NCBI GenBank assembly: GCA_005888865.1
Contig: VBCL01000006.1
Span: 1 to 26,600 of the forward strand
Reading direction: 5' to 3'
DNA: 26,600 nucleotides
From: Betaproteobacteria bacterium
GTDB taxonomy: Bacteria; Pseudomonadota; Gammaproteobacteria; Burkholderiales; Casimicrobiaceae
The notes beneath the pieces were generated by a model. It saw only the letters and a program-made list of their open reading frames with translations, searched no databases and was not told the DNA's origin. Position 1 is the stretch's first letter. Every line of letters starts with the position of its first letter. Of the stretch, positions 1 to 9,949 are shown piece by piece. A program made the position numbers and the translations under genes.

Positions 1-146
1 AAGACGCCGGCGGCCTGCGTGCCTGGGGCGAGGCTCATCAGCAACAGATCGTCACGCGACCAGGTCTTGATGCGCGCGGCTGCAGTGCCGAGGGCGACGC
101 CGGCAACAGGCAGCAGCTGCGTCGGAGGCGTGTAGTTGACCGGCAC
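1..146 (-). CDS. argJ: ArgJ, bifunctional ornithine acetyltransferase / N-acetylglutamate synthase, N-terminal part only
   Basis: Only the first 48 codons lie inside the window; the gene runs off its left edge. The translation starts MPVNYTPPTQLLPVAGVALG and later has QAAGV, matching the usual ArgJ opening (MPVN... LPVAGVRxG ... VAGVF). ArgJ moves the acetyl group from N-acetylornithine to glutamate in the cyclic arginine pathway and normally self-cleaves at an internal Thr that lies outside this window. The GTG at 146-144 is chosen because it places the MPVN motif at the N-terminus; no strong ribosome binding site is visible. The gene follows secA by 34 bp on the same strand, a common betaproteobacterial arrangement. 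The stretch that usually reads RKxxRKDL reads RIKTWSRDDL here. Assignment rests on the N-terminus and gene order. Confidence 0.85.
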   Translation of the reverse strand, partial: MPVNYTPPTQLLPVAGVALGTAAARIKTWSRDDLLLMSLAPGTQAAGV

Positions 147-180
147 GGACGTGTTCGACTGGTTGGAAAGCTTACGCCAG

Positions 181-2875
<2,695 letters not shown>

Positions 2876-2900
2876 TTTTCGATAGCTGACGCCGCCGGCT

Positions 2901-2934
2901 GCAAAAAGCAAGGGGTGAGGATTCCCTCACCCCT
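2901..2934 (-). terminator. Intrinsic terminator after the M23 peptidase gene, just upstream of secA
   Basis: A perfect 10-bp stem (AGGGGTGAGG at 2911-2920 with CCTCACCCCT at 2925-2934) closes a 4-nt loop. On the minus strand it is followed by TGCTTTTTGC (2910-2901), giving a T-rich tail. It lies 23 bp past the peptidase stop codon and 25 bp before the secA start, so it separates the two genes or attenuates read-through into secA. No clear secA promoter is visible in the 82-bp gap. Confidence 0.75.
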
Positions 2935-2957
2935 GCCTAGGTTGGCGTTGTTGCAGG

Positions 2958-3881
2958 TCAGTTGGCAGACAGCAGGAACCGGGCTGGGTTCTGGGGCACC
3001 CCGTTCAAGCGCACCTCGAAATGCAGGTGCGGCCCGGTCGCCCGTCCGGTCGAGCCGACCGCAGCGATCTTCTGACCACGGAGGATGAAGTCGCCCTCCT
3101 TGACGAAGAGCCTCGAAGCATGCGCGTAACGCGTGACCAACCCGTTGCCGTGGTCGACCTCAACCATCTTACCATACTGGGGATGCACGTCCGCGAAGAT
3201 GACCTTGCCGCTCGCCGCTGCGACGATCGGCGTCCCGGACTCCGAAGGGAAATCCAGACCCTCGTGAAAACTCTTCTGTCCGCTGAACGGATCGATCCGC
3301 CAGCCGAAGCTCGACGAAAGCCAGCCACCGTCCACCGGCGCCAGGCTCGGCAGGAATTTCTTGTTGATGGAGGTGCTCACAAGCAATGCTTCGAGCACCG
3401 TGAGCTGATCCGAGCGCTCCTCCACCGCATGCGAGAGCTCCGACAGCAGGGAACCGAACTCGTCGACCGAGAGATCGCGCGAGAGCGTTGGCGCGGGTCC
3501 GCCACGGCCCGGTGCCTTGCCCGGCTCGGACGGCGGCAGGTCCTTGGGCTTCAGGCCCGCCATTTGTGCAAGCCGTTCACCCAGCCCGTCGAGTTGCAGC
3601 AACTGGGCCTGCAACTCTCCCAACCTGACGGCCATCGCATTGAGGTGACCCTGAATGACCTCCTGGGTCTTGCGAGCTTCCTCCCGTTGGTCGTCGAGGA
3701 GAATAGCCTGAAGGAGCGGATGCTTGATCGAGGCCGCGTAGCGCAGCGTCACGTAATTGAAGAGGAGGGTAAAGGACAGAAACAGCAGCAACAAACCCAG
3801 GCCCCCAAGGGTCCAGTGTCTCCAGTCAAGCGTCAGGGTGCGCGCCCGGCCCATAGCGCCGGACACGACAATAATGTTCAA
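2958..3881 (-). CDS. M23 (LytM-type) metallopeptidase with N-terminal membrane anchor
   Basis: A 307-residue envelope peptidase, expected to cut peptidoglycan cross-links. Residues about 25-45 are a hydrophobic anchor (GGLGLLLLFLSFTLLFNYVT), 60-110 look like a coiled coil, 112-135 are a Pro/Gly-rich linker, and 185-300 are the LytM domain. Zinc ligands are intact: H206 and D210 in FHEGLD, and H287 in PHLHFEV, with H254 and H285 also in place, so the enzyme should be active. The start chosen is TTG at 3881-3879: it gives the family-like opening MNIIVVSGAMGRARTLTL and has GGGGAG 8 nt upstream. An in-frame ATG at 3917 would add 12 residues and lacks such a site. It is divergent from dciA (72 bp between starts) and is followed by a strong terminator. 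The substrate bond is not predictable from the sequence. Confidence 0.88.
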   Translation of the reverse strand: MNIIVVSGAMGRARTLTLDWRHWTLGGLGLLLLFLSFTLLFNYVTLRYAASIKHPLLQAILLDDQREEARKTQEVIQGHLNAMAVRLGELQAQLLQLDGLGERLAQMAGLKPKDLPPSEPGKAPGRGGPAPTLSRDLSVDEFGSLLSELSHAVEERSDQLTVLEALLVSTSINKKFLPSLAPVDGGWLSSSFGWRIDPFSGQKSFHEGLDFPSESGTPIVAAASGKVIFADVHPQYGKMVEVDHGNGLVTRYAHASRLFVKEGDFILRGQKIAAVGSTGRATGPHLHFEVRLNGVPQNPARFLLSAN

Positions 3882-3953
3882 ATGCCCTGCTCCCCTTGTT
3901 GCCAGAGCTCGCCTCACACGAGCCGTTCAACCGAACACCCGACTGCCTAATCC

Positions 3954-4442
3954 GTGCGACCCCTCCGCAACATCCTGTCCGCCGAAACTACGCTGGCCAG
4001 CCTTCTCGACCGCCGCGCGCGCGAGCTCGCCTTGCTGCACCTGCTCAGAACAACCCTGCCGCCGGCGCTTGCCGTCCAAACAGGCGTCGTCAGCGCGTCA
4101 CAGGGCGAGCTCGTTCTTTCCGCCGCCAGCGGTGCCGCGGCGACGCTACTCCGCCATCGCGGACATGAGCTGGTCGAGGCGCTCTCGCGTGAGGGGTGGA
4201 AATTTACTGGAATACGGATCCGGGTGCAAGTCCGCCACAATCGTGCCGATAGAAGCAAAGTTCATGCTAAACAAATAGATGAGAAGTCTGCGGCCGCGCT
4301 TCGGGCGGGCGCCGATCGGGTCGCCGACCCGGAGCTCGCCGCCGCGCTCCGGCGGTTGGCCAACACTGCGCGGTCAGGTTCAGCCGACGAGCACGAGCCG
4401 TTCGAAGGCGTAGAAGACGAGGACCCCGAGCGACAAAAGTAG
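3954..4442 (+). CDS. dciA: DciA-like protein (DUF721), putative DnaB helicase operator
   Basis: A 162-residue protein, the only plus-strand gene inside the block. Its first 95 residues fit DUF721: a helical opening (MRPLRNILSAETTLASLLDR), a middle block resembling the family's hydrophobic pattern, and a basic strand IRIRVQVR. The C-terminal third is charged and probably disordered (EDEDPERQK at the end). DciA proteins load or assist the replicative helicase DnaB in bacteria that lack DnaC; in Pseudomonas the gene also lies between lpxC and secA, so context supports the name. The start is GTG 3954, the first in-frame start after a TAA at 3948-3950; no good Shine-Dalgarno is seen. Its last 63 bp overlap the convergent small membrane gene. 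The family call is firm; the helicase role is carried over from homologues. Confidence 0.8.
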   Translation: MRPLRNILSAETTLASLLDRRARELALLHLLRTTLPPALAVQTGVVSASQGELVLSAASGAAATLLRHRGHELVEALSREGWKFTGIRIRVQVRHNRADRSKVHAKQIDEKSAAALRAGADRVADPELAAALRRLANTARSGSADEHEPFEGVEDEDPERQK

Positions 4443-4565
4443 CGTGTAGACGACAACTAAGCCAATGAAACGCAAGTAGCGCCGGTCGCGCTTTACGAGA
4501 TAGAGGGCTGCGGCGCCAGCGATGGCGGTCAGCGCAAGAAACAACAACAAACGTACTAGGACCAC
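4380..4565 (-). CDS. Small two-helix inner-membrane protein downstream of lpxC
   Basis: A 61-residue protein with two hydrophobic helices (about residues 3-23 and 34-52) separated by a basic turn, YLVKRDRRYLRF, and ending FERLVLVG. The basic turn predicts both termini on the periplasmic side by the positive-inside rule. I recall similar small proteins with a TRDRRYLRF-like turn between lpxC and dciA in other betaproteobacteria, which argues that it is real; I cannot verify this here. Function unknown. The start is GTG 4565 with no clear ribosome binding site, 24 bp after the lpxC stop, so it is probably co-transcribed with lpxC. Its 3' end overlaps the end of dciA by 63 bp on the opposite strand. 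TTG codons at positions 6 and 7 are possible alternative starts. Confidence 0.75.
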   Translation of the reverse strand: MVLVRLLLFLALTAIAGAAALYLVKRDRRYLRFIGLVVVYTLLLSLGVLVFYAFERLVLVG

Positions 4566-4589
4566 CGGCGGTCAACGGCGGCGATGCTT

Positions 4590-5504
4590 TCAGCTCGGCT
4601 GGAGTTCCCAGGCCAGAAATGCAGGCGGCACCTCTGCCGGCACGTCGAAGGTCACGAGGTCCCACGCCTCCGGACGTGCGAGCAGCGCCCGGGCAACAGC
4701 ATTGTTGAGCGCGTGCCCGGATTTGAACGCAGCATACATTCCGATCAACGGATGGCCGAGCAGGTACAAATCGCCGATCGCGTCGAGCACCTTGTGTTTG
4801 GCGAATTCGTTGTCGTAGCGCAGCCCTTCGCTGTTCAGCACGCGTGTCTGGTCGAGGACAATCGCGTTCTGCAGGCTACCTCCGAGCACAAGCCCGGCTT
4901 CTCGCAACGCTTCGACGTCCTCCATGAAACCGAAAGTGCGGGCGCGGCTTACTTCCTTGGCGTAAGAGTGCTCGGCGAAGTCGATGACGACCTGGCGGTG
5001 CTCGGTCCCGAACACTGGATGCGGGAAGTCGATCGTGAAATCGAGCTTGAAACCATGATAGGGCTCGAAGCGCGCCCATTTGTCGTCCTGGCGGACCTCG
5101 ACCGTCTCCTTGATGCGCATGTAGCGCTTGAGCGAGGACTGCTCCTCGATGCCGGCTGACTGGAGCAGGAAAACGAAGGGCGCGGCGCTCCCATCCATGA
5201 TGGGGATCTCGGGACCGGCGACGTCCACATTCAGGTTATCGATGCCCAGACCCGCAAGCGCGGACATGAGGTGCTCGACCGTCGAGATCCTTGCGCCGCC
5301 TTGTTCCAGCGACGATGACAAACGGGTATCGCCGACGTAGCTCGCGTGCGCGGGGATCGCTGCGGAGTTCGGCAGATCGACGCGGTGAAAGACGATGCCG
5401 GAATCCGGCGCTGCCGGCCGCAAGGTCAAGTCGACCCGTGCGCCCGTGTGCAAGCCCACGCCGGTGGTCTTGATCGAGCTCTTGAGGGTTCGTTGTCTGA
5501 GCAT
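4590..5504 (-). CDS. lpxC: UDP-3-O-acyl-N-acetylglucosamine deacetylase
   Basis: LpxC catalyses the committed step of lipid A synthesis in the cytosol, removing the N-acetyl group from UDP-3-O-acyl-GlcNAc. The protein is 304 residues, close to the E. coli length of 305. The opening MLRQRTLKSSIKTTGVGLHTG is typical. The catalytic centre is intact: E77-H78 (STVEHLMSAL), H237 and D241 (KHKVLD) as zinc ligands, and H264 (KSGHALNN) as the acid; the MDGSAAPF motif is at 103-110. The start is ATG 5504, with GGAGG 11 nt upstream; an in-frame GTG 27 nt earlier (5531) would add residues unlike the family. It follows ftsZ by about 200 bp, as in many proteobacteria, and that spacer probably gives it its own promoter. 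Confidence 0.97.
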   Translation of the reverse strand: MLRQRTLKSSIKTTGVGLHTGARVDLTLRPAAPDSGIVFHRVDLPNSAAIPAHASYVGDTRLSSSLEQGGARISTVEHLMSALAGLGIDNLNVDVAGPEIPIMDGSAAPFVFLLQSAGIEEQSSLKRYMRIKETVEVRQDDKWARFEPYHGFKLDFTIDFPHPVFGTEHRQVVIDFAEHSYAKEVSRARTFGFMEDVEALREAGLVLGGSLQNAIVLDQTRVLNSEGLRYDNEFAKHKVLDAIGDLYLLGHPLIGMYAAFKSGHALNNAVARALLARPEAWDLVTFDVPAEVPPAFLAWELQPS

Positions 5505-5705
5505 GGCGGGCGCGGCCTCCCTCTCTACCAACGAGCGGCGCTGGTGTGATTCACGCGCCGGCTCAAGGAGTTAGCCGCGGCGATAGTATCATACATCTTC
5601 GACCGCCGTCTGCGATAGCCGTTGCCAGCCGCACGCCCGCGCGGCCCATTCATGGTTGCTTTTTGCACATTGTCACCTATTCATTTTTTCGTTCCCACCC
5701 CGCCG
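5505..5705 (-). promoter_or_regulatory. ftsZ-lpxC intergenic region with a possible lpxC promoter
   Basis: This 201-bp stretch is more AT-rich than its flanks. On the minus strand a TATGAT hexamer at 5593-5588 resembles a -10 element about 85 nt before the lpxC start, but the -35 at 17-bp spacing (ATCGCA) is poor. A second, weaker option is GTGACA followed 17 bp later by ATGAAT. No hairpin with a T tract follows ftsZ, so read-through from the dcw transcript is also possible. The exact promoter is a guess. Confidence 0.3.
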
Positions 5706-6881
5706 TCAGTCCGCCTGCTTTCTCAGGAACGCCGGGATATCCGAGGGATCGAAACCTCCCGTTGAGCGCCCGGTCGACGACGGCGTCCGGCCGCGGCGAA
5801 TGACCGCGGGCGTGCGATCCAGGTGATCATAGTCGACCGACTCGGCGGTGGTGCCCAAGCCGTCGGTGCCTGTGCGCTCGACGACGTGCTCGACGACTTC
5901 CAGTCGTGGTTGTCGCGCCTTGGACGCACCGCTACCCAGACCGGTCGCGACCATGGTGACGCGAAGCCGGTCTTCCATCGTCTCGTCGATCACCGTTCCC
6001 ACGATCACCATTGCGTCCTCGGCAGTGAATGCCTTGATGGTGTTCATGACCTCGTGGTACTCCTTCATCTTGAGCCCTGCCGAGGCGGTGATATTGACCA
6101 GCACTCCGCGCGCGCCCGCGAGGTTGACTTCTTCGAGCAGCGGGCTCGCTACGGCGCTCTCCGCAGCCTGGCGTGCGCGGTCGGCGCCGGACGCGTTCGC
6201 CGAACCCATCATCGCCATACCGATCTCGGACATCACCGTGCGCACATCGGCGAAGTCGACGTTGACGAGTCCGGGATAGTTGATCACCTCGGCGATTCCC
6301 GCGACGGCGCTGTGCAGGACCTCGTTTGCGGAGGCGTAGGCGTCGAGCACCGACACTTCCTCGCCGAGTACCTGCATCAGCTTGTCGTTGGGAATGATGA
6401 TGAGCGAGTCGACGATCTTGCCGAGCTCGTCGATGCCCGCTTGCGCGACTTTCTGACGCTTGCCCTCGAACTTGAAGGGACGGGTCACGACCGCGACCGT
6501 CAGAATCCCGCGCTCCTTGGCGACCTGCGCGACAACGGGTGCCGCACCGGTGCCGGTGCCGCCGCCCATGCCGGCGGTGATGAAGAGCATGTCCGCGCCC
6601 TCGATCGCCTCGGCGATGCGGTCACGATCCTCCATCGCCGCGTCGCGTCCGATCTCCGGCCGTGCGCCGGCGCCCAAGCCGCGGGTCAGCGCGCTGCCGA
6701 GCTGCAACTGCGTGCGAGCGGTCGAACGCTTGAGCGCCTGCGCGTCGGTGTTGGCGGCGATGAACTCGACCCCGCTCACACCTCTGCCGATCATATGCTC
6801 GATCGCGTTGCCACCGCAGCCACCTACGCCGATGACCTTGATGACGGCTTCTTGCGGACTTTCGTCGATGATTTCAAACAT
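5706..6881 (-). CDS. ftsZ: Cell division GTPase FtsZ
   Basis: The tubulin homologue that polymerises into the Z ring and recruits the divisome at mid-cell. It has 391 residues, a normal length. The N-terminal nucleotide-binding fold has GVGGCGGNA (18-26) and the tubulin signature GGGTGTG (106-112). The T7 loop NVDFADV (207-213) holds the acidic residues needed to hydrolyse GTP in the neighbouring subunit. A variable linker of about 60 residues leads to the conserved C-terminal peptide DIPAFLRKQAD, the docking site for FtsA and ZipA-type partners. The start at ATG 6881 has AAAGGAG upstream. It is separated from ftsA by 175 bp containing two strong hairpins, so it may be expressed differently from the tightly coupled genes before it. 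Confidence 0.98.
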   Translation of the reverse strand: MFEIIDESPQEAVIKVIGVGGCGGNAIEHMIGRGVSGVEFIAANTDAQALKRSTARTQLQLGSALTRGLGAGARPEIGRDAAMEDRDRIAEAIEGADMLFITAGMGGGTGTGAAPVVAQVAKERGILTVAVVTRPFKFEGKRQKVAQAGIDELGKIVDSLIIIPNDKLMQVLGEEVSVLDAYASANEVLHSAVAGIAEVINYPGLVNVDFADVRTVMSEIGMAMMGSANASGADRARQAAESAVASPLLEEVNLAGARGVLVNITASAGLKMKEYHEVMNTIKAFTAEDAMVIVGTVIDETMEDRLRVTMVATGLGSGASKARQPRLEVVEHVVERTGTDGLGTTAESVDYDHLDRTPAVIRRGRTPSSTGRSTGGFDPSDIPAFLRKQAD

Positions 6882-6966
6882 GATGTGCTCCTTTGTTCCT
6901 GTCGAATTGAAGGGGTTGTGGCTCTACGCTCTCGTTTTTTCGGGTGATGTTTGGTAGTACTTGCCG

Positions 6967-7000
6967 CCGAGAATCGACGGGCTCAGCCCGCGATTCTCGG
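6967..7000 (-). other. Long hairpin in the ftsA-ftsZ spacer (proximal to ftsZ)
   Basis: CCGAGAATCG (6967-6976) pairs with CGATTCTCGG (6991-7000), and inside it CGGG pairs with CCCG around a 5-nt loop, leaving one bulged A at 6977. The result is a stem of about 14-15 bp. Neither strand shows a T tract after it, so it is not a standard intrinsic terminator. It begins about 57 nt after the ftsA stop in the mRNA and ends 85 nt before the ftsZ start. An RNA-processing, stability or attenuation role is inference. Confidence 0.7.
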
Positions 7001-7010
7001 GAAGAACAAC

Positions 7011-7040
7011 CCGGCGAAAGTAGGGGTGCACTTTCGCCGG
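7011..7040 (-). other. Second hairpin in the ftsA-ftsZ spacer (proximal to ftsA)
   Basis: A perfect 11-bp inverted repeat, CCGGCGAAAGT (7011-7021) and ACTTTCGCCGG (7030-7040), surrounds an 8-nt loop. On the minus strand it is followed by GTTGTTCTTC, which is pyrimidine-rich but not a clean T run, so it could act as a weak terminator or as an RNase-resistant end. It starts 16 nt after the ftsA stop codon. Confidence 0.7.
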
Positions 7041-7045
7041 CATTC

Positions 7046-7071
7046 AAAAATTCGCCTTAAAAATTCGCCTT
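7046..7071 (-). repeat. 13-bp perfect tandem repeat over the ftsA stop codon
   Basis: AAAAATTCGCCTT occurs twice back to back on the plus strand (7046-7058 and 7059-7071). The repeat covers the last four sense codons of ftsA (Lys-Ala-Asn-Phe) and creates its TAA stop. With one copy the frame would read the same four residues followed by TGA, so the duplication leaves the protein unchanged. Confidence 0.85.
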
Positions 7072-8289
7072 GAACCATTGCTTCATCCGTCCTGCGACGT
7101 TCGTCAGTCCGCCGCCCTGAGCGCGCGTGGCTTCCGCGCGCAGGAACTGCTCGCGCCCGTCGAGCAGCAGCCCCACCGCCGTTGCGTAGCGCGGGTTCCG
7201 CACGACGTCTGCGAGCCCGCCGATGTACGCAGGCACGCCAATGCGCACCGGCAGGTGAAAGACTTCCTCGCCGAGCTCGATCATTCCGGCGAGGAGCGCC
7301 GAGCCCCCGGTGAGCACGATGCCCGAGGAGAGGAGTTCCTCGAAGCCGCTGCGCCGCAGCTCCGCCTGCGCCAGTGTGTAGAGCTCCTCGATCCGCGGCT
7401 CGATCACTTCGGCGAGGGTCTGATGCGACAGCTTCCTCGGTCCTCGATCGCCGACGCCGGGCACTTCGATTACGTCGTTCGGGTTGGCGAGCTGCCGCAG
7501 GGCACAGCCGTGGCGAAGCTTCAATTCCTCGGCGTCCTTGGTCGGGGTGCGCAGCGTCATTGCAATGTCGTTGGTCACCTGATCGCCCGCGATCGGGATC
7601 ACCGCCGTGTGTCGGATCGCACCACCGGTGAACACCGCGAGATCGGTCGTGCCTCCGCCGACGTCCATCAGGCACACGCCCAGTTCCTTCTCGTCGTCGT
7701 TGAGGACCGCCTGCGCGGCGGCCAGCGGCTGCAGCATGATGTCCTTCACCTCCAGCCCGCAGCGACGCACGCACTTGGTGATGTTCTCGACCGCAGACAC
7801 TGCGCCGGTGACGATGTGGACCTTCACCTCGAGGCGCACGCCGCTCATGCCGAGCGGCTCGCGCACGTCTTCCTGACCATCGATGATGAATTCCTGCGGG
7901 AGGATGTGCAGGATCTCCTGGTCGTTGGGAATGGCGATGGCCTTGGCGGTCTCGACGACGCGGTCGATGTCGGCCTGGGTGACCTCCTTCTCCTTGATCG
8001 CCACCATTCCGCTCGAGTTGAGACTGCGGATGTGTCCTCCGCCGATTCCGGTATAGACCTCGGTGATCGTGCAGTCGGCCATCAGCTCGGCTTCCTCCAG
8101 CACGCGCTGGATCGAGGCCATCGTCGCCTCGATGTTGACGACCACGCCTTTCTTCAGGCCCCGCGAGGGCTGCGCACCCAGCCCGATGATGTTCAGCCGC
8201 TTCTCGGGCGAGATCTCGGCGACGATCGCGACGATCTTCGACGTTCCGATGTCGAGGCCGACGATGAGGTTCTTGCTGTCCTTCACCAT
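7057..8289 (-). CDS. ftsA: Cell division protein FtsA (actin-like membrane tether of FtsZ)
   Basis: FtsA links the Z ring to the membrane and activates FtsW/FtsI. The protein is 410 residues, usual for the family. It shows the actin-fold phosphate motifs DIGTSKIVAIV near the N-terminus and DVGGGTTDLAVF in the middle, the adenosine motif GIVLTGGSALLAGM, and a short C-terminal amphipathic tail (GRMKQWFKANF) that should bind the membrane. The start is ATG 8289 with AAGGGA 9 nt upstream. It follows ftsQ by 12 bp. Its stop codon lies in a 13-bp tandem repeat, and the two spacer hairpins follow. Confidence 0.97.
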   Translation of the reverse strand: MVKDSKNLIVGLDIGTSKIVAIVAEISPEKRLNIIGLGAQPSRGLKKGVVVNIEATMASIQRVLEEAELMADCTITEVYTGIGGGHIRSLNSSGMVAIKEKEVTQADIDRVVETAKAIAIPNDQEILHILPQEFIIDGQEDVREPLGMSGVRLEVKVHIVTGAVSAVENITKCVRRCGLEVKDIMLQPLAAAQAVLNDDEKELGVCLMDVGGGTTDLAVFTGGAIRHTAVIPIAGDQVTNDIAMTLRTPTKDAEELKLRHGCALRQLANPNDVIEVPGVGDRGPRKLSHQTLAEVIEPRIEELYTLAQAELRRSGFEELLSSGIVLTGGSALLAGMIELGEEVFHLPVRIGVPAYIGGLADVVRNPRYATAVGLLLDGREQFLRAEATRAQGGGLTNVAGRMKQWFKANF

Positions 8290-8301
8290 GCTGGCTGTCC
8301 C

Positions 8302-9042
8302 TTATCCCGCTTTCCTCACCGGCTTTTCCTTGAATCCCGGCATCCGCATGGCAAAACCATTGCGATAGCGCAGATCGACGTATTCGGTACCCGTCCCTGC
8401 GCGCGCGAGTGCGGCGACGGTCCGCCCGTAGTAGAGAACGAAGCGCGACAACCGCTCGCCCGCCTCGTTGCGTCCGAGCTCGATCGTGAGCGGCGCCTTG
8501 CCGGCGGTGCGCAGCTCCCACCCGCCGCGAGGCGACAGGGTGAGCTCCGCGATCGCGAGCGCTCGCGAAGCCAACGCGGCCCCGAACTCCCGGAAGCGCG
8601 TGGCGACGAGCGCGGCGCTGCCTTCAGGCCCGGCGAGTTGTGGCAGGTCGCCGGCAAAGTCCGCGGAGAACACCTCGCCCTCGGTGCCGACCAGCGCGCC
8701 TTCGGTCCAGCGCGCGAGCGGTTCGTGCTCGACGAGCATCACCTGCAGCCGGCCGGGCCATTGCCGGCGCAACTCCACGCGCTTCACCCAGGGCACGCGT
8801 TGCAGCGAGGCACGCGCCTCGGGGAGGCGCAGCGTGAAGAACGTCCCGCGCAATTCCTCGCGGATGACGGCCTGGATGTGCGCTGGATTCGCGCGTACGA
8901 GCCGGCCCTCGATGACCACCTGGCGCAGCGCGAACACCGGCTGGCGCACCGCCCATGCGACGGCACCCCACGCGAACATCGCCACCGCCGCGAGCAGAAC
9001 GACGAGAGCGAGTCCGTTCAACTGGCGCGGGTTATCCCACAT
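8302..9042 (-). CDS. ftsQ: Cell division protein FtsQ
   Basis: A 246-residue bitopic divisome protein that forms a complex with FtsL and FtsB and regulates septal synthesis from the periplasm. It has a short cytosolic end, one membrane helix (about residues 10-33, ending before VRQPVFALRQV), a POTRA domain (about 37-105, with VIEGRLVRANPAHIQ and VPWVKRVELRRQWPGRLQVMLVEHEPLARW) and a beta domain (about 107-235, including LSPRGGWELRT and YVDLRYRNGFAMR). The start ATG 9042 lies inside the end of ddl (11-bp overlap), pointing to translational coupling. Length and domain order are normal. Confidence 0.95.
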   Translation of the reverse strand: MWDNPRQLNGLALVVLLAAVAMFAWGAVAWAVRQPVFALRQVVIEGRLVRANPAHIQAVIREELRGTFFTLRLPEARASLQRVPWVKRVELRRQWPGRLQVMLVEHEPLARWTEGALVGTEGEVFSADFAGDLPQLAGPEGSAALVATRFREFGAALASRALAIAELTLSPRGGWELRTAGKAPLTIELGRNEAGERLSRFVLYYGRTVAALARAGTGTEYVDLRYRNGFAMRMPGFKEKPVRKAG

Positions 9043-9949
9043 GCGCGCCTCGCAGGATCTCGATGCAAAGATCGGGGAACGCGATCCCCGCCTGTTTCGC
9101 CGCCATCGGGACGAGGCTGTGCCCGGTCATTCCCGGCGACGTGTTCACTTCGAGGAACTGCCACGACCCGTCGGGGCAGAGAATCAGGTCGAGCCTGCCC
9201 CAGCCCGTAGCGCCGACGAGCAGGAAGGCCTGCAGCGACTGCGCCTGAATCGCGCGCTCCGTCGCGTCGGGGATGCCGCTCGGGCAGTAGTAGCGCGTCT
9301 CGTCGGAAAAATACTTGTTGTGGTAATCGTAATTGCCCTGTGGCGCCTCGATCCGGATCAGCGGCAGCGCGCGATCATCGAGGATCGACGCGGTGAGCTC
9401 GATCCCGGAGATGAATTGCTCGGCGAGCACCAGATCGTCGTGCTCTGCCGCCGCCCGATACGCGATCGCCATCTCGTCGTGATCCACCGAGGCCACTTTC
9501 GTGAGGCCGATGGTCGAGCCTTCTCGCGCGGGTTTGACGATCAGCGGCAGACCCAGCTCCGCGACGACGGACCACCAGTCCGTTTGCGCGTCGACCATGC
9601 GATAGCGCGGCGTGGGAATACCGCTCGCGAGCCACACCAGCTTGGTTCGCCACTTGTCCATCGCGAGGGCGGAGCCCATCACACCGCTTCCCGTGTACGG
9701 GATGCCGAGCACTTCCAGCGCCCCCTGCACCGTGCCGTCTTCGCCGAAGCGTCCGTGCAGCGCGATGAACGCGCGACTGAAGCCCTGCGTTTTCAGCTCG
9801 TAGAGCGAGCGCTCGGCAGGATCGAAGGCATGGGCGTCGACGCCTCGGCTCTTCAGCGCCGCGAGCACTGCGTTGCCGGACAGGAACGAAATCTCGCGCT
9901 CCGAGCTCGGGCCGCCCATCAGTACCGCCACTTTGCCGAACTCGTTCAT
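9032..9949 (-). CDS. ddl: D-alanine--D-alanine ligase (DdlB type)
   Basis: Joins two D-Ala with ATP to make the dipeptide that MurF adds to the peptidoglycan precursor. The protein has 305 residues and an ATP-grasp fold: the N-terminal motif VAVLMGGPSSEREISFLSG, the nucleotide segment LPLIVKPAREGSTIGLTKV, and the C-terminal metal and substrate motif FLEVNTSPGMTGHSLVP. All core residues look intact. The start is ATG 9949 (MNEFGKVAVLMGG); it overlaps the stop of an upstream mini-ORF as ATGA. That mini-ORF begins with a second, diverged copy of this same N-terminus, so the ddl start region has been duplicated or replaced. The gene overlaps ftsQ by 11 bp downstream. Confidence 0.97.
   Translation of the reverse strand: MNEFGKVAVLMGGPSSEREISFLSGNAVLAALKSRGVDAHAFDPAERSLYELKTQGFSRAFIALHGRFGEDGTVQGALEVLGIPYTGSGVMGSALAMDKWRTKLVWLASGIPTPRYRMVDAQTDWWSVVAELGLPLIVKPAREGSTIGLTKVASVDHDEMAIAYRAAAEHDDLVLAEQFISGIELTASILDDRALPLIRIEAPQGNYDYHNKYFSDETRYYCPSGIPDATERAIQAQSLQAFLLVGATGWGRLDLILCPDGSWQFLEVNTSPGMTGHSLVPMAAKQAGIAFPDLCIEILRGAHVG

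Noticed and set aside
2876..2911. Upstream ATG (MLFAAGG...) as the secA start
   Set aside because: It lies next to the terminator hairpin and adds 12 residues not seen in SecA; the ATG at 2875 gives the family N-terminus MISNILTKVFGSRNER.
6967..7040. The ftsA-ftsZ hairpins as ordinary intrinsic terminators
   Set aside because: Neither stem is followed by a clear T run on either strand, and ending transcription before ftsZ would be hard to reconcile with its high expression unless ftsZ has its own promoter.
7078..9210. Open frame of 710 codons on the plus strand, antisense to ftsA, ftsQ and part of ddl
   Set aside because: It is fully covered by three well-recognised minus-strand genes, its product is His/Asp/Arg-rich with no family motifs, and long antisense frames are expected in GC-rich genes.
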